A stretch of DNA of 6,334 bases from Ignavibacteriales bacterium (GCA_003142915.1 PLNZ01000180.1:1-6334); one strand, 5' to 3'. Counted from the first letter of the stretch, positions 1 to 6,334 are shown. The notes: generated by a model from the letters alone, not told the origin. Translations and numbers: made by a program.

Positions 1-1
1 T

Positions 2-559
2 TATGAAGCTTACACAGCAATAGGTACTTATAAATACTGGCGAAGCCGGGAAACTGAATTTTTAAACTGGCTTCCTTTCATAACAAATGAAGAAGAATCA
101 GGAATCAAAGATTTAAAACTTTCAATCGAACATTCGTCTTATCATAGATATTTAGCTATGAATTCGTTACTCTGGATTTACATAGACCGCAAAGATTTTA
201 GAGACGCTATAGAATTGGCAGAAAAGGCGCTTATTGAATATCCTAATGCTCGCCTGTTTAAGCTTGGATTGGCAAGGGCTTATGAAAGTATAGATCTCGA
301 TAAATCAATTATTCTTTATTTTGAGATATTGCATTCATATCAAAATATTAAAGGACTTAACCGCTACAATGAAATTACTTTAAAGCATATAATTGCCCAA
401 TTGTATAACAGGAACGGGGAAAAAGAGAAGGCTCTTGATGAATGTAATGAAATTCTAACAATCAATAATTTATCGGAATACGAAAAGAATAAAATGGATG
501 ATCGTCTGGACAGGGTTAAGAAGCTAAAAAAAGAATTGCTTAAGAAACTTTCTAAATAA
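2..559 (+). CDS. TPR-repeat protein, 5'-truncated
   Basis: The reading frame is open from base 2 and ends at the TAA at 557-559, giving 185 residues. The ATG at 158 is internal, because the 52 codons before it are open and protein-like (starting YEAYTAIGTYKYWRS, then LNWLPFI). The true start lies beyond the left edge. From about residue 50 the chain forms helix-turn-helix pairs typical of tetratricopeptide repeats. One is NSLLWIYIDRKDFRDAIELA followed by EKALIEYPNARLFKLGLARA. Another is centred on LYNRNGEKEKALDECNEIL. The C-terminus is a lysine-rich helix ending in KKLKKELLKKLSK. TPR proteins are protein-interaction scaffolds, and no catalytic motif is visible here. The YKYW/WLPFI segment resembles the N-terminal part of TPR proteins I associate with Ignavibacteria-like genomes, from memory only. 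The specific function is unknown. The gene is 99 bases upstream of rsh and need not share its operon. Confidence 0.85.
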   Translation, partial: YEAYTAIGTYKYWRSRETEFLNWLPFITNEEESGIKDLKLSIEHSSYHRYLAMNSLLWIYIDRKDFRDAIELAEKALIEYPNARLFKLGLARAYESIDLDKSIILYFEILHSYQNIKGLNRYNEITLKHIIAQLYNRNGEKEKALDECNEILTINNLSEYEKNKMDDRLDRVKKLKKELLKKLSK

Positions 560-561
560 AT

Positions 562-586
562 ATCCTTTTTCAACAAGGATTTCTCT
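562..586 (+). terminator. Weak hairpin after the TPR gene, possible terminator
   Basis: ATCCTT at 562-567 pairs with AAGGAT at 575-580 across a 7-base loop, starting two bases after the TPR stop codon. It is followed by TTCTCT rather than a clean T run. The stem has only 6 bp with two G-C pairs, so it may be a weak Rho-independent terminator or chance. Its place directly after a stop codon is the main support. Confidence 0.3.
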
Positions 587-628
587 GGGACTTTTACTAT
601 TCCTTAAAATGATTTAAATTATAACAAT

Positions 629-636
629 AATATTTG
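629..636 (+). promoter_or_regulatory. Possible -7 box upstream of rsh
   Basis: AATATTTG lies 22 bases before the rsh ATG. It matches the Bacteroidota-type -7 consensus TAnnTTTG at all but the first base. No TTG-type -33 element is visible at the usual distance upstream. The position would give a short leader of roughly 15-18 bases. The assignment is tentative, because the same 8-mer also occurs by chance inside rsh near 1246-1253. Confidence 0.3.
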
Positions 637-658
637 AGTATATGGTTTTTAAGCAGTT

Positions 659-2830
659 ATGACTATAACTAATCCAAAAAATAAAAAGATGTTCGATGAG
701 CTTTTGGAGGCGTGTCGGCAGCATTTGGCAAGTGTTAATGAAGAACTGCTGAAAAAAGCATTTGAATTTTGTCTTGAAGCACACAAAAACGATCTCCGTG
801 CTTCGGGTGAACCTTACTTTACACACCCATTTGAAGTGGCAATGATTGTCGCAAAAGAAATTCCTCTTGACGACATTACTATTGTTAGTACTTTATTGCA
901 TGATGTGGTTGAGGATACCGAGTTTAACCTGGATATACTTTCTAAGGAGTTCGGAACGGAAGTTGCTGGAATTGTAGATGGAGTTACTAAAATTAGTGGA
1001 ATATTTAAAGGACAGGAAATAACCCAGGCAGAAAATTACAGGAAGCTTCTTCTTTCTATGGTTAAGGATGTTCGGGTTATATTGGTTAAGTTTGCAGATC
1101 GTCTTCATAATATGAGAACTTTGCAATATGTTAATCCTGATAAACAAAGAAGAATTGCACAGGAAACTCTAGAAATTTATGCTCCATTTGCCAATAGATT
1201 CGGTTTGGGAAGAATAAAATGGGAACTTGAAGATTTATCATTTAAATATTTGAATAAAGAAGCTTATGAAGAAATTGCCCATAAGATTAAAAGCAAAAGA
1301 AAGGAAAGAGAAACTTATATAAAAAAGTTTACAGAGCCTATTATTGAAAAATTAAATGAATATAACTTAAAATTTGATATGAATGGCAGACCAAAACACC
1401 TATACAGCATTTACAGGAAAATGGTAATGCGGAATAAGCCTTTTGAAGAAATATATGACCTTTTTGCTATAAGGATAATACTGGATACTGAAAATACAAA
1501 CGACTGCTACACTATACTGGGAATTGTTAATCAAATGTATTTGCCTGTACCCGATAGATTTAAGGATTATATCTCTATTCCTAAAACAAATAATTACCAG
1601 TCTATACATACTACGGTTATTGGCCCGGACGGAAGATTGGTGGAGGTTCAGATCCGGACTAAAAAAATGCACGAAGTAGCAGAAAAAGGTGTCGCCGCAC
1701 ATTGGCGTTACAAAGAAAATAAAAGCGCAAGCGAGAACGAAATAGAAAATTGGGTTAATTGGATTAGGGATATTTTTGAAGGCGCTTCTAAGGATGAACC
1801 GAAAAAAGATCTTCTTGAAAGCTTTAAGCTTAATCTTTACCAGGATGAAATTTACGTCTTTACTCCGAAAGGAGATTTGAGAAGGTTGCCGGTAGGCTCC
1901 ACACCGGTTGATTTTGCATTTGAAATTCACAGTAAAGTAGGTTACCACTGTATCGGGGCAAAAGTAAACGGGAAAATCGTACCTCTTGATACTAAATTGC
2001 ACAGCGGTGATCAGGTAGAAATAATTACTTCAAAGAATCAACATCCGAATAAAAACTGGATGAAATTTGTTACCACACATAAATCAAAAAATGCTATCAA
2101 GAAGTGGCTTAACAATGAAGAAGAAGAAATTATTAATTGCGGTAAGGAAATCTGGGACAAGAAAATAAAAAAATTGAAGCTTTCATTTAATACAAGCGAT
2201 GTGATAAAACTTTCCACGAATTTGAAATACGAAAGTTCAAAGCAATTTTTCAAAGCTGTTGCACAGAATAAAATAAACCTTGATGAAGTATTAACTGCTT
2301 CTAAGGAAAAAGATAAGAAGGAAAAAGGAGTCGCTCTTGAATTTGATAATTTTGCCAATATTGCCCGCGGAGATATTGGCGGTATATTAGTCGATGGCAA
2401 AAAATCCGGTATTATGTACTCTTATGCAAAATGCTGTAACCCTATTCCCGGCGATCCGGTTATCGGCTTTATCACTATTGGCGAGGGGATAAAGATACAT
2501 CGCAAAACATGCAACAACCTGTTGAAGGTTTCTGAGAAAGATATGAGCAAACTTGTACCGGTTCAATGGCCGGAAGGCGAAGGCTCATTATTTGTTGCAG
2601 GACTTAGTGTAATGGGGGAAGATTCACCCGGCATATTAAACGAAATATCGCGTACCATTGTCTCATATAATAATACAAATATTAAGTCAATCAATATTAA
2701 CACTGGAAACTCAACTTTTGAAGGCAGTGTTACCTTATATGTTCAAAATTTAGAACATTTGTCAAGAGTTATCGACAGACTAAAAAAATTAAAAGGCGTT
2801 TATTTGGTTGAAAGATTTGAAAGCTCATAG
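659..2830 (+). CDS. rsh: Bifunctional (p)ppGpp synthetase/hydrolase (RelA/SpoT homologue, Rsh)
   Basis: This cytoplasmic, ribosome-associated stringent-response enzyme transfers pyrophosphate from ATP to GTP/GDP and also hydrolyses (p)ppGpp. Its 723 residues match the usual Rsh length. The HD hydrolase domain (about 25-175) keeps R47, H56, HDVVED at 81-86, D147 and N151. The synthetase domain (about 230-355) has RPKHLYSIYRK at 244-254, D267, Y313 and VEVQIRT at 328-334. Residues 300-303 read RFKD, the RXKD signature of bifunctional enzymes rather than the EXDD of synthetase-only RelA. A TGS domain follows (about 392-457), then a zinc-finger-type region with C592, C593, H614 and C618, and a C-terminal ACT domain (about 643-722). 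No defect is seen, so both activities are probably intact. The start is bounded by an in-frame TAA at 650-652. The ATG at 689 (residue 11) is an alternative, and neither has a Shine-Dalgarno sequence. The stop abuts ruvX. Confidence 0.97.
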   Translation: MTITNPKNKKMFDELLEACRQHLASVNEELLKKAFEFCLEAHKNDLRASGEPYFTHPFEVAMIVAKEIPLDDITIVSTLLHDVVEDTEFNLDILSKEFGTEVAGIVDGVTKISGIFKGQEITQAENYRKLLLSMVKDVRVILVKFADRLHNMRTLQYVNPDKQRRIAQETLEIYAPFANRFGLGRIKWELEDLSFKYLNKEAYEEIAHKIKSKRKERETYIKKFTEPIIEKLNEYNLKFDMNGRPKHLYSIYRKMVMRNKPFEEIYDLFAIRIILDTENTNDCYTILGIVNQMYLPVPDRFKDYISIPKTNNYQSIHTTVIGPDGRLVEVQIRTKKMHEVAEKGVAAHWRYKENKSASENEIENWVNWIRDIFEGASKDEPKKDLLESFKLNLYQDEIYVFTPKGDLRRLPVGSTPVDFAFEIHSKVGYHCIGAKVNGKIVPLDTKLHSGDQVEIITSKNQHPNKNWMKFVTTHKSKNAIKKWLNNEEEEIINCGKEIWDKKIKKLKLSFNTSDVIKLSTNLKYESSKQFFKAVAQNKINLDEVLTASKEKDKKEKGVALEFDNFANIARGDIGGILVDGKKSGIMYSYAKCCNPIPGDPVIGFITIGEGIKIHRKTCNNLLKVSEKDMSKLVPVQWPEGEGSLFVAGLSVMGEDSPGILNEISRTIVSYNNTNIKSININTGNSTFEGSVTLYVQNLEHLSRVIDRLKKLKGVYLVERFESS

Positions 2831-3262
2831 ATGAGCATGGAAGAATTAAACAGATTGCTTGCAATAGACTATGGCCTGAAAAGAATAGGTGTTGCCTTAT
2901 GCGATCCGCTATTGACATTTGCTTACCCGTTCAAAACAATTCTGAACGGTCAAAACTTATTGAAAGATTTAAAAGAGATTATTGGTGAACAGTCTGTAAT
3001 CAAAATTATTCTTGGCTTACCTGTTAAAGAAAATGGAGAGCCTGCTTCTATTTCGCAAGAAGTATTAAAGTTTAAGAGTCGATTGGAAAGTATATTCAAA
3101 ATTGAGGTAATTTTAAGAGATGAAAGATATACTTCATCAATTGCACAGGAGATTATTTCAAAATCCGTAACAAAAAAATCCAAACGACGGGAAAAAGGAC
3201 TGATAGACAGGAGCGCCGCTGCTGTAATTCTTCAGGATTATTTGGATGAAAAGAAGCCTTAA
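2831..3262 (+). CDS. ruvX: RuvX/YqgF-family RNase H-like nuclease
   Basis: This family covers cytoplasmic RNase H-fold proteins, known as putative Holliday-junction resolvases (RuvX) and, in E. coli, as the YqgF factor for maturation of the 16S rRNA 5' end. The 143 residues match the family's usual length of about 140. Visible motifs are the first acidic strand LLAIDYGLKRIGVAL (D13), LGLPVKENG at 61-69, RDERYTS at 96-102 (D97, E98), and the last helix LIDRSAAAVILQDYL with D126. D13, E98 and D126 are the expected metal-binding acidic residues. Position 24 is Cys (ALCDP), where Ser is common. The ATG follows the rsh TAG with no spacer, which implies translational coupling. A second ATG at 2837 (residue 3) is equally possible and would change nothing functional. 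Whether it acts in recombination or rRNA processing cannot be told from sequence. Confidence 0.95.
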   Translation: MSMEELNRLLAIDYGLKRIGVALCDPLLTFAYPFKTILNGQNLLKDLKEIIGEQSVIKIILGLPVKENGEPASISQEVLKFKSRLESIFKIEVILRDERYTSSIAQEIISKSVTKKSKRREKGLIDRSAAAVILQDYLDEKKP

Positions 3263-3286
3263 GAATTTTACAGTACGCGGATCATC

Positions 3287-3307
3287 TTTATTTTTGTTTT
3301 ATATTTG
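3287..3307 (+). promoter_or_regulatory. Promoter-like element immediately before the cdaR-like gene
   Basis: A T-rich run ends in TATATTTG at 3300-3307, a full match to the Bacteroidota -7 consensus TAnnTTTG. The 21 bases agree with 4232-4252 at 18 positions. The box ends only four bases before the ATG at 3312, so a transcript starting at the usual distance would begin at or next to the start codon. No convincing -33 element is seen. Confidence 0.4.
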
Positions 3308-3311
3308 AATA

Positions 3312-4223
3312 ATGAAGAAAAATTTCCATATTGTTTTAATTTCCTTCCTTTTCTCAATTGTTTTGTGGGTTTTCATTTCCCTTTCTAATGATTATTATAC
3401 TACTATCGAAGTTCCGGTGAAGATAATTAATTTCCCATCTGGTTATTCATCCGGTTCTTCTATGCCTGAAAAGATTTCTATAAAAGTTAAAGGGAAGGGG
3501 TGGAAATTAATTGCCTTAAATATTGCTGCGTTACAGAATTATGTGATACCGGTGGGACAATTAACGGGAAGAAGGATAATAAATCTTTATAACTATTTAG
3601 CAGAAAATCAGTGGCTTTCTTCAGACTTAGAGGTAATCAGTGTAACACCCGATACTATATCTTTTTATATAGAAAGAATTTCAGGTAAAAAAGTTTCAAT
3701 AATATCTGCTTTAAATATAAAATTCCGTGCGGGCTACGGTGTTGCTTCTCCAATTAAAATTGAACCCGAATCTACTTATGTCTACGGTCCTGTCAGCTTT
3801 CTTAATAAATTGGAATATGTAACAACCGAATCTTTAGGGAAAGATGGACTTGACGGCAGAACAACAAAGAGAGTTCCGCTTAAAAGTATTCCCGGAATGA
3901 CTTATAAAGATGACGCTGTTATAGTAAGCATAGATGTTCAGCGGATAGTCGAAAAGAGTTTCGACAATCTTTTAGTACACATAGTCGATATACCGAAAGA
4001 CAGAAATGTTGTTTTATTGCCGAATAGAGTATATATAAGTTTAAGAGGTGGGATAGAAGTTCTGGGGAAAATTGATACTGCCCAGTTTAATGCATACGTA
4101 AATTACCGTGAGGTAGTTATGGATACTGTAGGCAGCATTATTCCGCACATCGATATACCGGAAAATACATCGCTTATCTTTATCAAGCCGGAACATTTGC
4201 GTTATATCATAAAGAAGTTTTAG
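3312..4223 (+). CDS. Membrane-anchored YbbR/CdaR-like domain protein
   Basis: This 303-residue protein has one N-terminal membrane segment (about residues 5-23, FHIVLISFLFSIVLWVFIS). A predicted extracytoplasmic beta-rich region follows, readable as about three YbbR-like repeats: roughly 30-121 (EVPVKIINFP ... VTPDTISFYIE), 126-210 (the second begins KKVSI; ESTYVYGPVSFLNKL at 153-167) and 214-303 (LPNRVYISLRGG at 236-247). The P-x-x-I/V-x-V-x-G rhythm (PEKISIKVKG at 52-61) and the VYGP motif are family hallmarks. In Firmicutes, CdaR (YbbR) binds and modulates the diadenylate cyclase CdaA. Here no cdaA lies within the window, so a c-di-AMP role is only an inference. The ATG at 3312 gives a proper signal anchor (MKK then a hydrophobic run), and no other start is close. 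It lies 49 bases after ruvX and has no Shine-Dalgarno sequence. The family assignment is fairly firm, but the biological role is not known. Confidence 0.82.
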   Translation: MKKNFHIVLISFLFSIVLWVFISLSNDYYTTIEVPVKIINFPSGYSSGSSMPEKISIKVKGKGWKLIALNIAALQNYVIPVGQLTGRRIINLYNYLAENQWLSSDLEVISVTPDTISFYIERISGKKVSIISALNIKFRAGYGVASPIKIEPESTYVYGPVSFLNKLEYVTTESLGKDGLDGRTTKRVPLKSIPGMTYKDDAVIVSIDVQRIVEKSFDNLLVHIVDIPKDRNVVLLPNRVYISLRGGIEVLGKIDTAQFNAYVNYREVVMDTVGSIIPHIDIPENTSLIFIKPEHLRYIIKKF

Positions 4224-4231
4224 TGAATTTA

Positions 4232-4252
4232 TTTATATTGTTTTTATATTTG
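4232..4252 (+). promoter_or_regulatory. Promoter-like element upstream of tmk
   Basis: TATATTTG at 4245-4252 fits TAnnTTTG exactly and is preceded by a T-rich run nearly identical to the one before the cdaR-like gene (18 of 21 positions). It lies 8-28 bases after the cdaR-like stop, so it is well placed to start a tmk-S41 transcript with a leader of about 120 bases. No clear -33 TTG is seen at the usual distance. Confidence 0.42.
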
Positions 4253-4378
4253 TAACTGCTAATGAGATAGACCGTGAACTAATGATAGAACAACAGACTT
4301 TAAATTATAAGTATAAGTTTTTTAAAATTTTATAAATTAAATTAAAATATTTAGTAATTATTTAAACTATTTTACGCA
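4253..4378 (+). other. AT-rich leader region between the cdaR-like gene and tmk
   Basis: This non-coding stretch becomes almost purely A/T from about 4297 to the tmk start. It contains only AT-only inverted repeats (for example ATTTTA at 4327-4332 with TAAAAT at 4343-4348), which would make very weak stems. I see no riboswitch-like conserved core, no GC-rich hairpin and no believable gene. It may be an unstructured leader that helps SD-independent initiation at tmk, or may hold further promoter elements. Confidence 0.4.
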
Positions 4379-4993
4379 ATGTTTATTACTTTCGAAGGAA
4401 TTGATTTTAGCGGTAAATCCACACAGGTTGAACTTTTATACAAATATCTTCTTAAGAAAGGCAGCAAGGTTGAGATAATTCGTGAGCCGGGGGGAACGGA
4501 AATTTCTGAGATTGTTCGTACAATTCTATTGGATAAAAGCCATAATAAAATGACTATGGAAGCTGAGATTTTTTTGTTTTCCGCAAGCCGTGCCCAGCTT
4601 GTCAGGGAAAAAATCAGGCCTTATTTGAAGAAAGGAATTTATGTAATTTTGGACAGGTTTCATGATTCAACAATAGCGTACCAGGGCTTTGGAAGAGGAA
4701 TTCCACTTGACTCGGTTGTACATATAAACAAATTGGCTATTGGTGAAACCATTCCCGATCTTACCTTCTTTTTGGATATTCAGGTTAAGGAAGCGGATAG
4801 AAGGAAAAAATTGCATAACCGGGAAGAATTAGACAGGATAGAAGTTTCAAGCAGCGAATTTTATGAAAAAGTGCGTAAAGGTTATTTATATCTGGCAGAA
4901 CATGAAAGTCGTTTTAGAGTTTTAGACGGTACGTTGAAAGAAGAAGATATTCATAAAAAAATAATTGAAGAACTAGTTCTGTATGAACATTAG
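4379..4993 (+). CDS. tmk: dTMP (thymidylate) kinase
   Basis: This cytoplasmic enzyme phosphorylates dTMP to dTDP with ATP, the shared step of de novo and salvage dTTP synthesis. The 204 residues match the family's usual length. Motifs in order are the P-loop GIDFSGKST at 7-15, the dTMP-binding REPGGTEISE at 35-44 and DRFHDSTIAYQGFGRG at 92-107 (D92, R93, Y101, Q102). The lid region at about 141-155 is rich in Arg and contains LDRIE. The P-loop has no Arg while the lid does, as in bacterial (type II) enzymes. An in-frame TAG at 4352-4354 bounds the start, and 4379 is the first ATG after it and begins the canonical MFITFEGID. No Shine-Dalgarno sequence is present. The S41 gene starts 8 bases after the stop, which suggests co-transcription. 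Confidence 0.97.
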   Translation: MFITFEGIDFSGKSTQVELLYKYLLKKGSKVEIIREPGGTEISEIVRTILLDKSHNKMTMEAEIFLFSASRAQLVREKIRPYLKKGIYVILDRFHDSTIAYQGFGRGIPLDSVVHINKLAIGETIPDLTFFLDIQVKEADRRKKLHNREELDRIEVSSSEFYEKVRKGYLYLAEHESRFRVLDGTLKEEDIHKKIIEELVLYEH

Positions 4994-4996
4994 GAG
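4992..4996 (+). promoter_or_regulatory. Shine-Dalgarno sequence for the S41 peptidase, overlapping the tmk stop
   Basis: AGGAG ends five bases before the ATG at 5002 and shares its first two bases with the tmk TAG at 4991-4993. It is the only clear Shine-Dalgarno sequence before any gene in the window. It fixes the S41 start and suggests that ribosomes finishing tmk may help load the next gene. Confidence 0.7.
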
Positions 4997-5001
4997 ATAG
5001 T

Positions 5002-6334
5002 ATGTTAAAAAGGAATATTTATAAGTATTTATTATCTAGTTTAATTCTAATAATCTTCTCCGGCTTTTTTAGTGGCAGAGATGATGTATATTTTGAAATC
5101 AATAAAAATATTGATCTATTTGGCAGGATATATAAAGAAGTTACTTTTAACTATGTCGATAATATCGATCCAGAAGAATTTATGCGGGCGGGAATTCGCG
5201 GAATGCTCGGTTCGCTTGATCCATATACATTTTTTATAGATGAAAATAAAAAAGAGGACTTCGACCTTATTACCAACGGTAAGTACGGTGGAGTGGGAAT
5301 TTCCATAGGTATAAGAGGTGATAAAGTTACTATCATAGACGTTCTTGACGGCTACTCTGCACAGAAACAGGGATTAAGGGTCGGCGATGTTTTGATAGAA
5401 GCTGCTGGTGGAAAAATTACTCCCGATAATGCAGATGAGATTTCATCGCTTGTTAAAGGCAATCCGGGCACGATGGTGAATTTAAAAGTTCTAAGGAACG
5501 GAAGCAAAGATACATTAAGCTTTAATCTTATAAGAGAAGAAGTTCAGGTTAAAAGCCTTGCATATTATGGCTTTTGCCCGCAGAAAAGCAACAATGCATA
5601 TTTAAAGTTGATAAACTTCAGCAGGTCTGCGGGCGATGAAGTAATAAATGCTCTGAAAGAATTAAAAACGAAAAAAGAGATTAAATCGGTTATGCTTGAT
5701 TTAAGAGGCAACCCCGGCGGTCTTTTAGATGTTGCAGTAAATATATGTGAAAATTTTCTGCCTAAAAATGATTTGATTGTCTCAACTAAAGGCCGGGATG
5801 AAGCATCAAGCAAGAGCTATTCATCTACACAAGAACCCTTGTTAAGCAGGGTAAAGTTAATTGTGCTGATAAATGAAAATAGTGCATCAGCATCTGAAAT
5901 TGTTGCAGGCGCTATTCAGGACCACGACAGGGGCGTAATATTGGGAACAAAATCATTTGGTAAAGGGTTAGTACAAACTATAACTCCTCTTGATTTTAAT
6001 ACATCATTAAAAATTACCACGGCAAAATATTATACTCCGAGCGGCAGATGCATTCAGAAAATTGATTACGCCGAACACAACAAAGCTATTTCCGAAATTG
6101 ATACTGTTGTAAAATCGTCTTTCTTTACAGAACATAAACGATTGGTTTACGGCGCAGGTGGAATAACTCCGGATACTACAATTCAAGCTCTCATTGAAAG
6201 CGATATAGTAAAGGATTTATTAGCAAAAGGTTTATTCTTCCAGTTTGCAGATCATTATTATTATATGCATCCTAATGATAAATACTCTTCACTATCTGAT
6301 AATAAGTTATATAGTGATTTTGAAAATTATTTAA
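5002..6334 (+). CDS. S41-family C-terminal processing peptidase (CtpA/Prc-like), 3'-truncated
   Basis: The frame is open from the ATG at 5002 to the right edge (444 complete codons and one base), so the end of the gene is missing. The product is a serine protease that cleaves proteins near their C-termini, probably in the periplasm. Residues 1-24 form a signal peptide or anchor (MLKRN then a hydrophobic run ending GFFSG). The helical N-terminal part includes GMLGSLDPYTFFID at 67-80. A PDZ domain spans about 95-180 (YGGVGISI, GLRVGDVLIEAAGG). The protease core has MLDLRGNPGGLL at 231-242 and NENSASASEI at 291-300. The expected catalytic set is S296, K321 and Q325, with the same 25- and 4-residue spacings as CtpB S309/K334/Q338. 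The segment GAGGITPDTTI at 384-394 is also typical. A C-terminal helical tail has begun by the edge. The start is supported by the AGGAG at 4992-4996. The substrate is unknown. Confidence 0.95.
   Translation, partial: MLKRNIYKYLLSSLILIIFSGFFSGRDDVYFEINKNIDLFGRIYKEVTFNYVDNIDPEEFMRAGIRGMLGSLDPYTFFIDENKKEDFDLITNGKYGGVGISIGIRGDKVTIIDVLDGYSAQKQGLRVGDVLIEAAGGKITPDNADEISSLVKGNPGTMVNLKVLRNGSKDTLSFNLIREEVQVKSLAYYGFCPQKSNNAYLKLINFSRSAGDEVINALKELKTKKEIKSVMLDLRGNPGGLLDVAVNICENFLPKNDLIVSTKGRDEASSKSYSSTQEPLLSRVKLIVLINENSASASEIVAGAIQDHDRGVILGTKSFGKGLVQTITPLDFNTSLKITTAKYYTPSGRCIQKIDYAEHNKAISEIDTVVKSSFFTEHKRLVYGAGGITPDTTIQALIESDIVKDLLAKGLFFQFADHYYYMHPNDKYSSLSDNKLYSDFENYL

Noticed and set aside
158..559. The ATG at 158 as the start of a separate 133-residue gene
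   Set aside because: The same frame is open back to base 2 with protein-like sequence, so the ATG is internal to a gene cut by the window edge.
1400..2002. 200-codon open frame on the minus strand inside rsh
   Set aside because: It lies wholly opposite a well-conserved Rsh synthetase/TGS region. Its translation is Phe/Cys/Ile-rich with no recognisable domain, so it is a shadow frame.
2038..2400. 120-codon open frame on the minus strand inside rsh
   Set aside because: It is opposite the TGS-to-zinc-finger part of Rsh, rich in Ser/Leu/Phe as expected for the complement of Lys/Glu-rich coding sequence, and has no domain.
4282..4335. 17-codon open frame (MIEQQTLNYKYKFFKIL) in the gap before tmk
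   Set aside because: It is too short to support, has no ribosome site, and is easily expected by chance. There is no amino-acid run to suggest an attenuator peptide.
4324..4350. AT-only palindromes and inverted repeats such as AAAATTTT (4324-4331) and ATTTTA/TAAAAT
   Set aside because: In sequence that is almost pure A/T such pairs are expected, and the stems would be too weak for a terminator or a specific operator.
5151..5813. Two short minus-strand open frames (5151-5336 and 5565-5813) inside the S41 gene
   Set aside because: The plus strand here encodes intact PDZ and protease motifs, and the minus-strand products look like nothing known.
1..6334. CRISPR array, tRNA/rRNA genes, insertion sequences, phage or defence genes
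   Set aside because: I saw no regularly spaced repeats, cloverleaf-like sequence, transposase or integrase motifs, or defence-system proteins. The window is filled by housekeeping genes.

Overview
The window reads as ordinary chromosomal sequence from an AT-rich bacterium of the Bacteroidota/Chlorobi/Ignavibacteria side of the tree. All six genes lie on the + strand, and the coding density is high. The lineage guess is an inference from three things: the protein sequences (the TPR protein, the GIDFSGKST P-loop of the dTMP kinase and the style of the YbbR-like protein), the near-absence of Shine-Dalgarno sequences, and TAnnTTTG-type promoter elements in the gaps between genes. No rRNA or other phylogenetic marker is present to settle it.

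Layout: (1) 2-559, the 3' part of a TPR-repeat protein cut by the left edge. (2) A 99-base gap with a weak hairpin and a promoter-like box. (3) 659-2830, a full-length bifunctional-type RelA/SpoT homologue (Rsh) that makes and degrades (p)ppGpp. (4) 2831-3262, ruvX (YqgF family), whose ATG directly abuts the rsh stop codon. (5) 3312-4223, a membrane-anchored YbbR/CdaR-like protein, 49 bases after ruvX. (6) A 155-base, very AT-rich gap with a TATATTTG box. (7) 4379-4993, tmk (dTMP kinase). (8) 5002-6334, an S41 C-terminal-processing peptidase with a PDZ domain and an intact Ser/Lys/Gln catalytic set, cut by the right edge.

How the genes may work together: rsh-ruvX is almost certainly one transcription unit, and tmk-S41 is very probably another, with the S41 ribosome site overlapping the tmk stop. 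The cdaR-like gene could belong to the first unit or be read from its own promoter. The products are housekeeping proteins: stringent-response alarmone control, 16S rRNA maturation or Holliday-junction processing, a membrane protein related to c-di-AMP regulators, dTTP supply, and envelope proteolysis. I see no mobile element, CRISPR array, tRNA, rRNA, phage gene or defence system, and no convincing new system. The most notable points are the near-duplicate 21-base promoter-like elements before cdaR and tmk, a possible leaderless start for cdaR, and the placement of a CdaR-like gene beside rsh without a visible cdaA.
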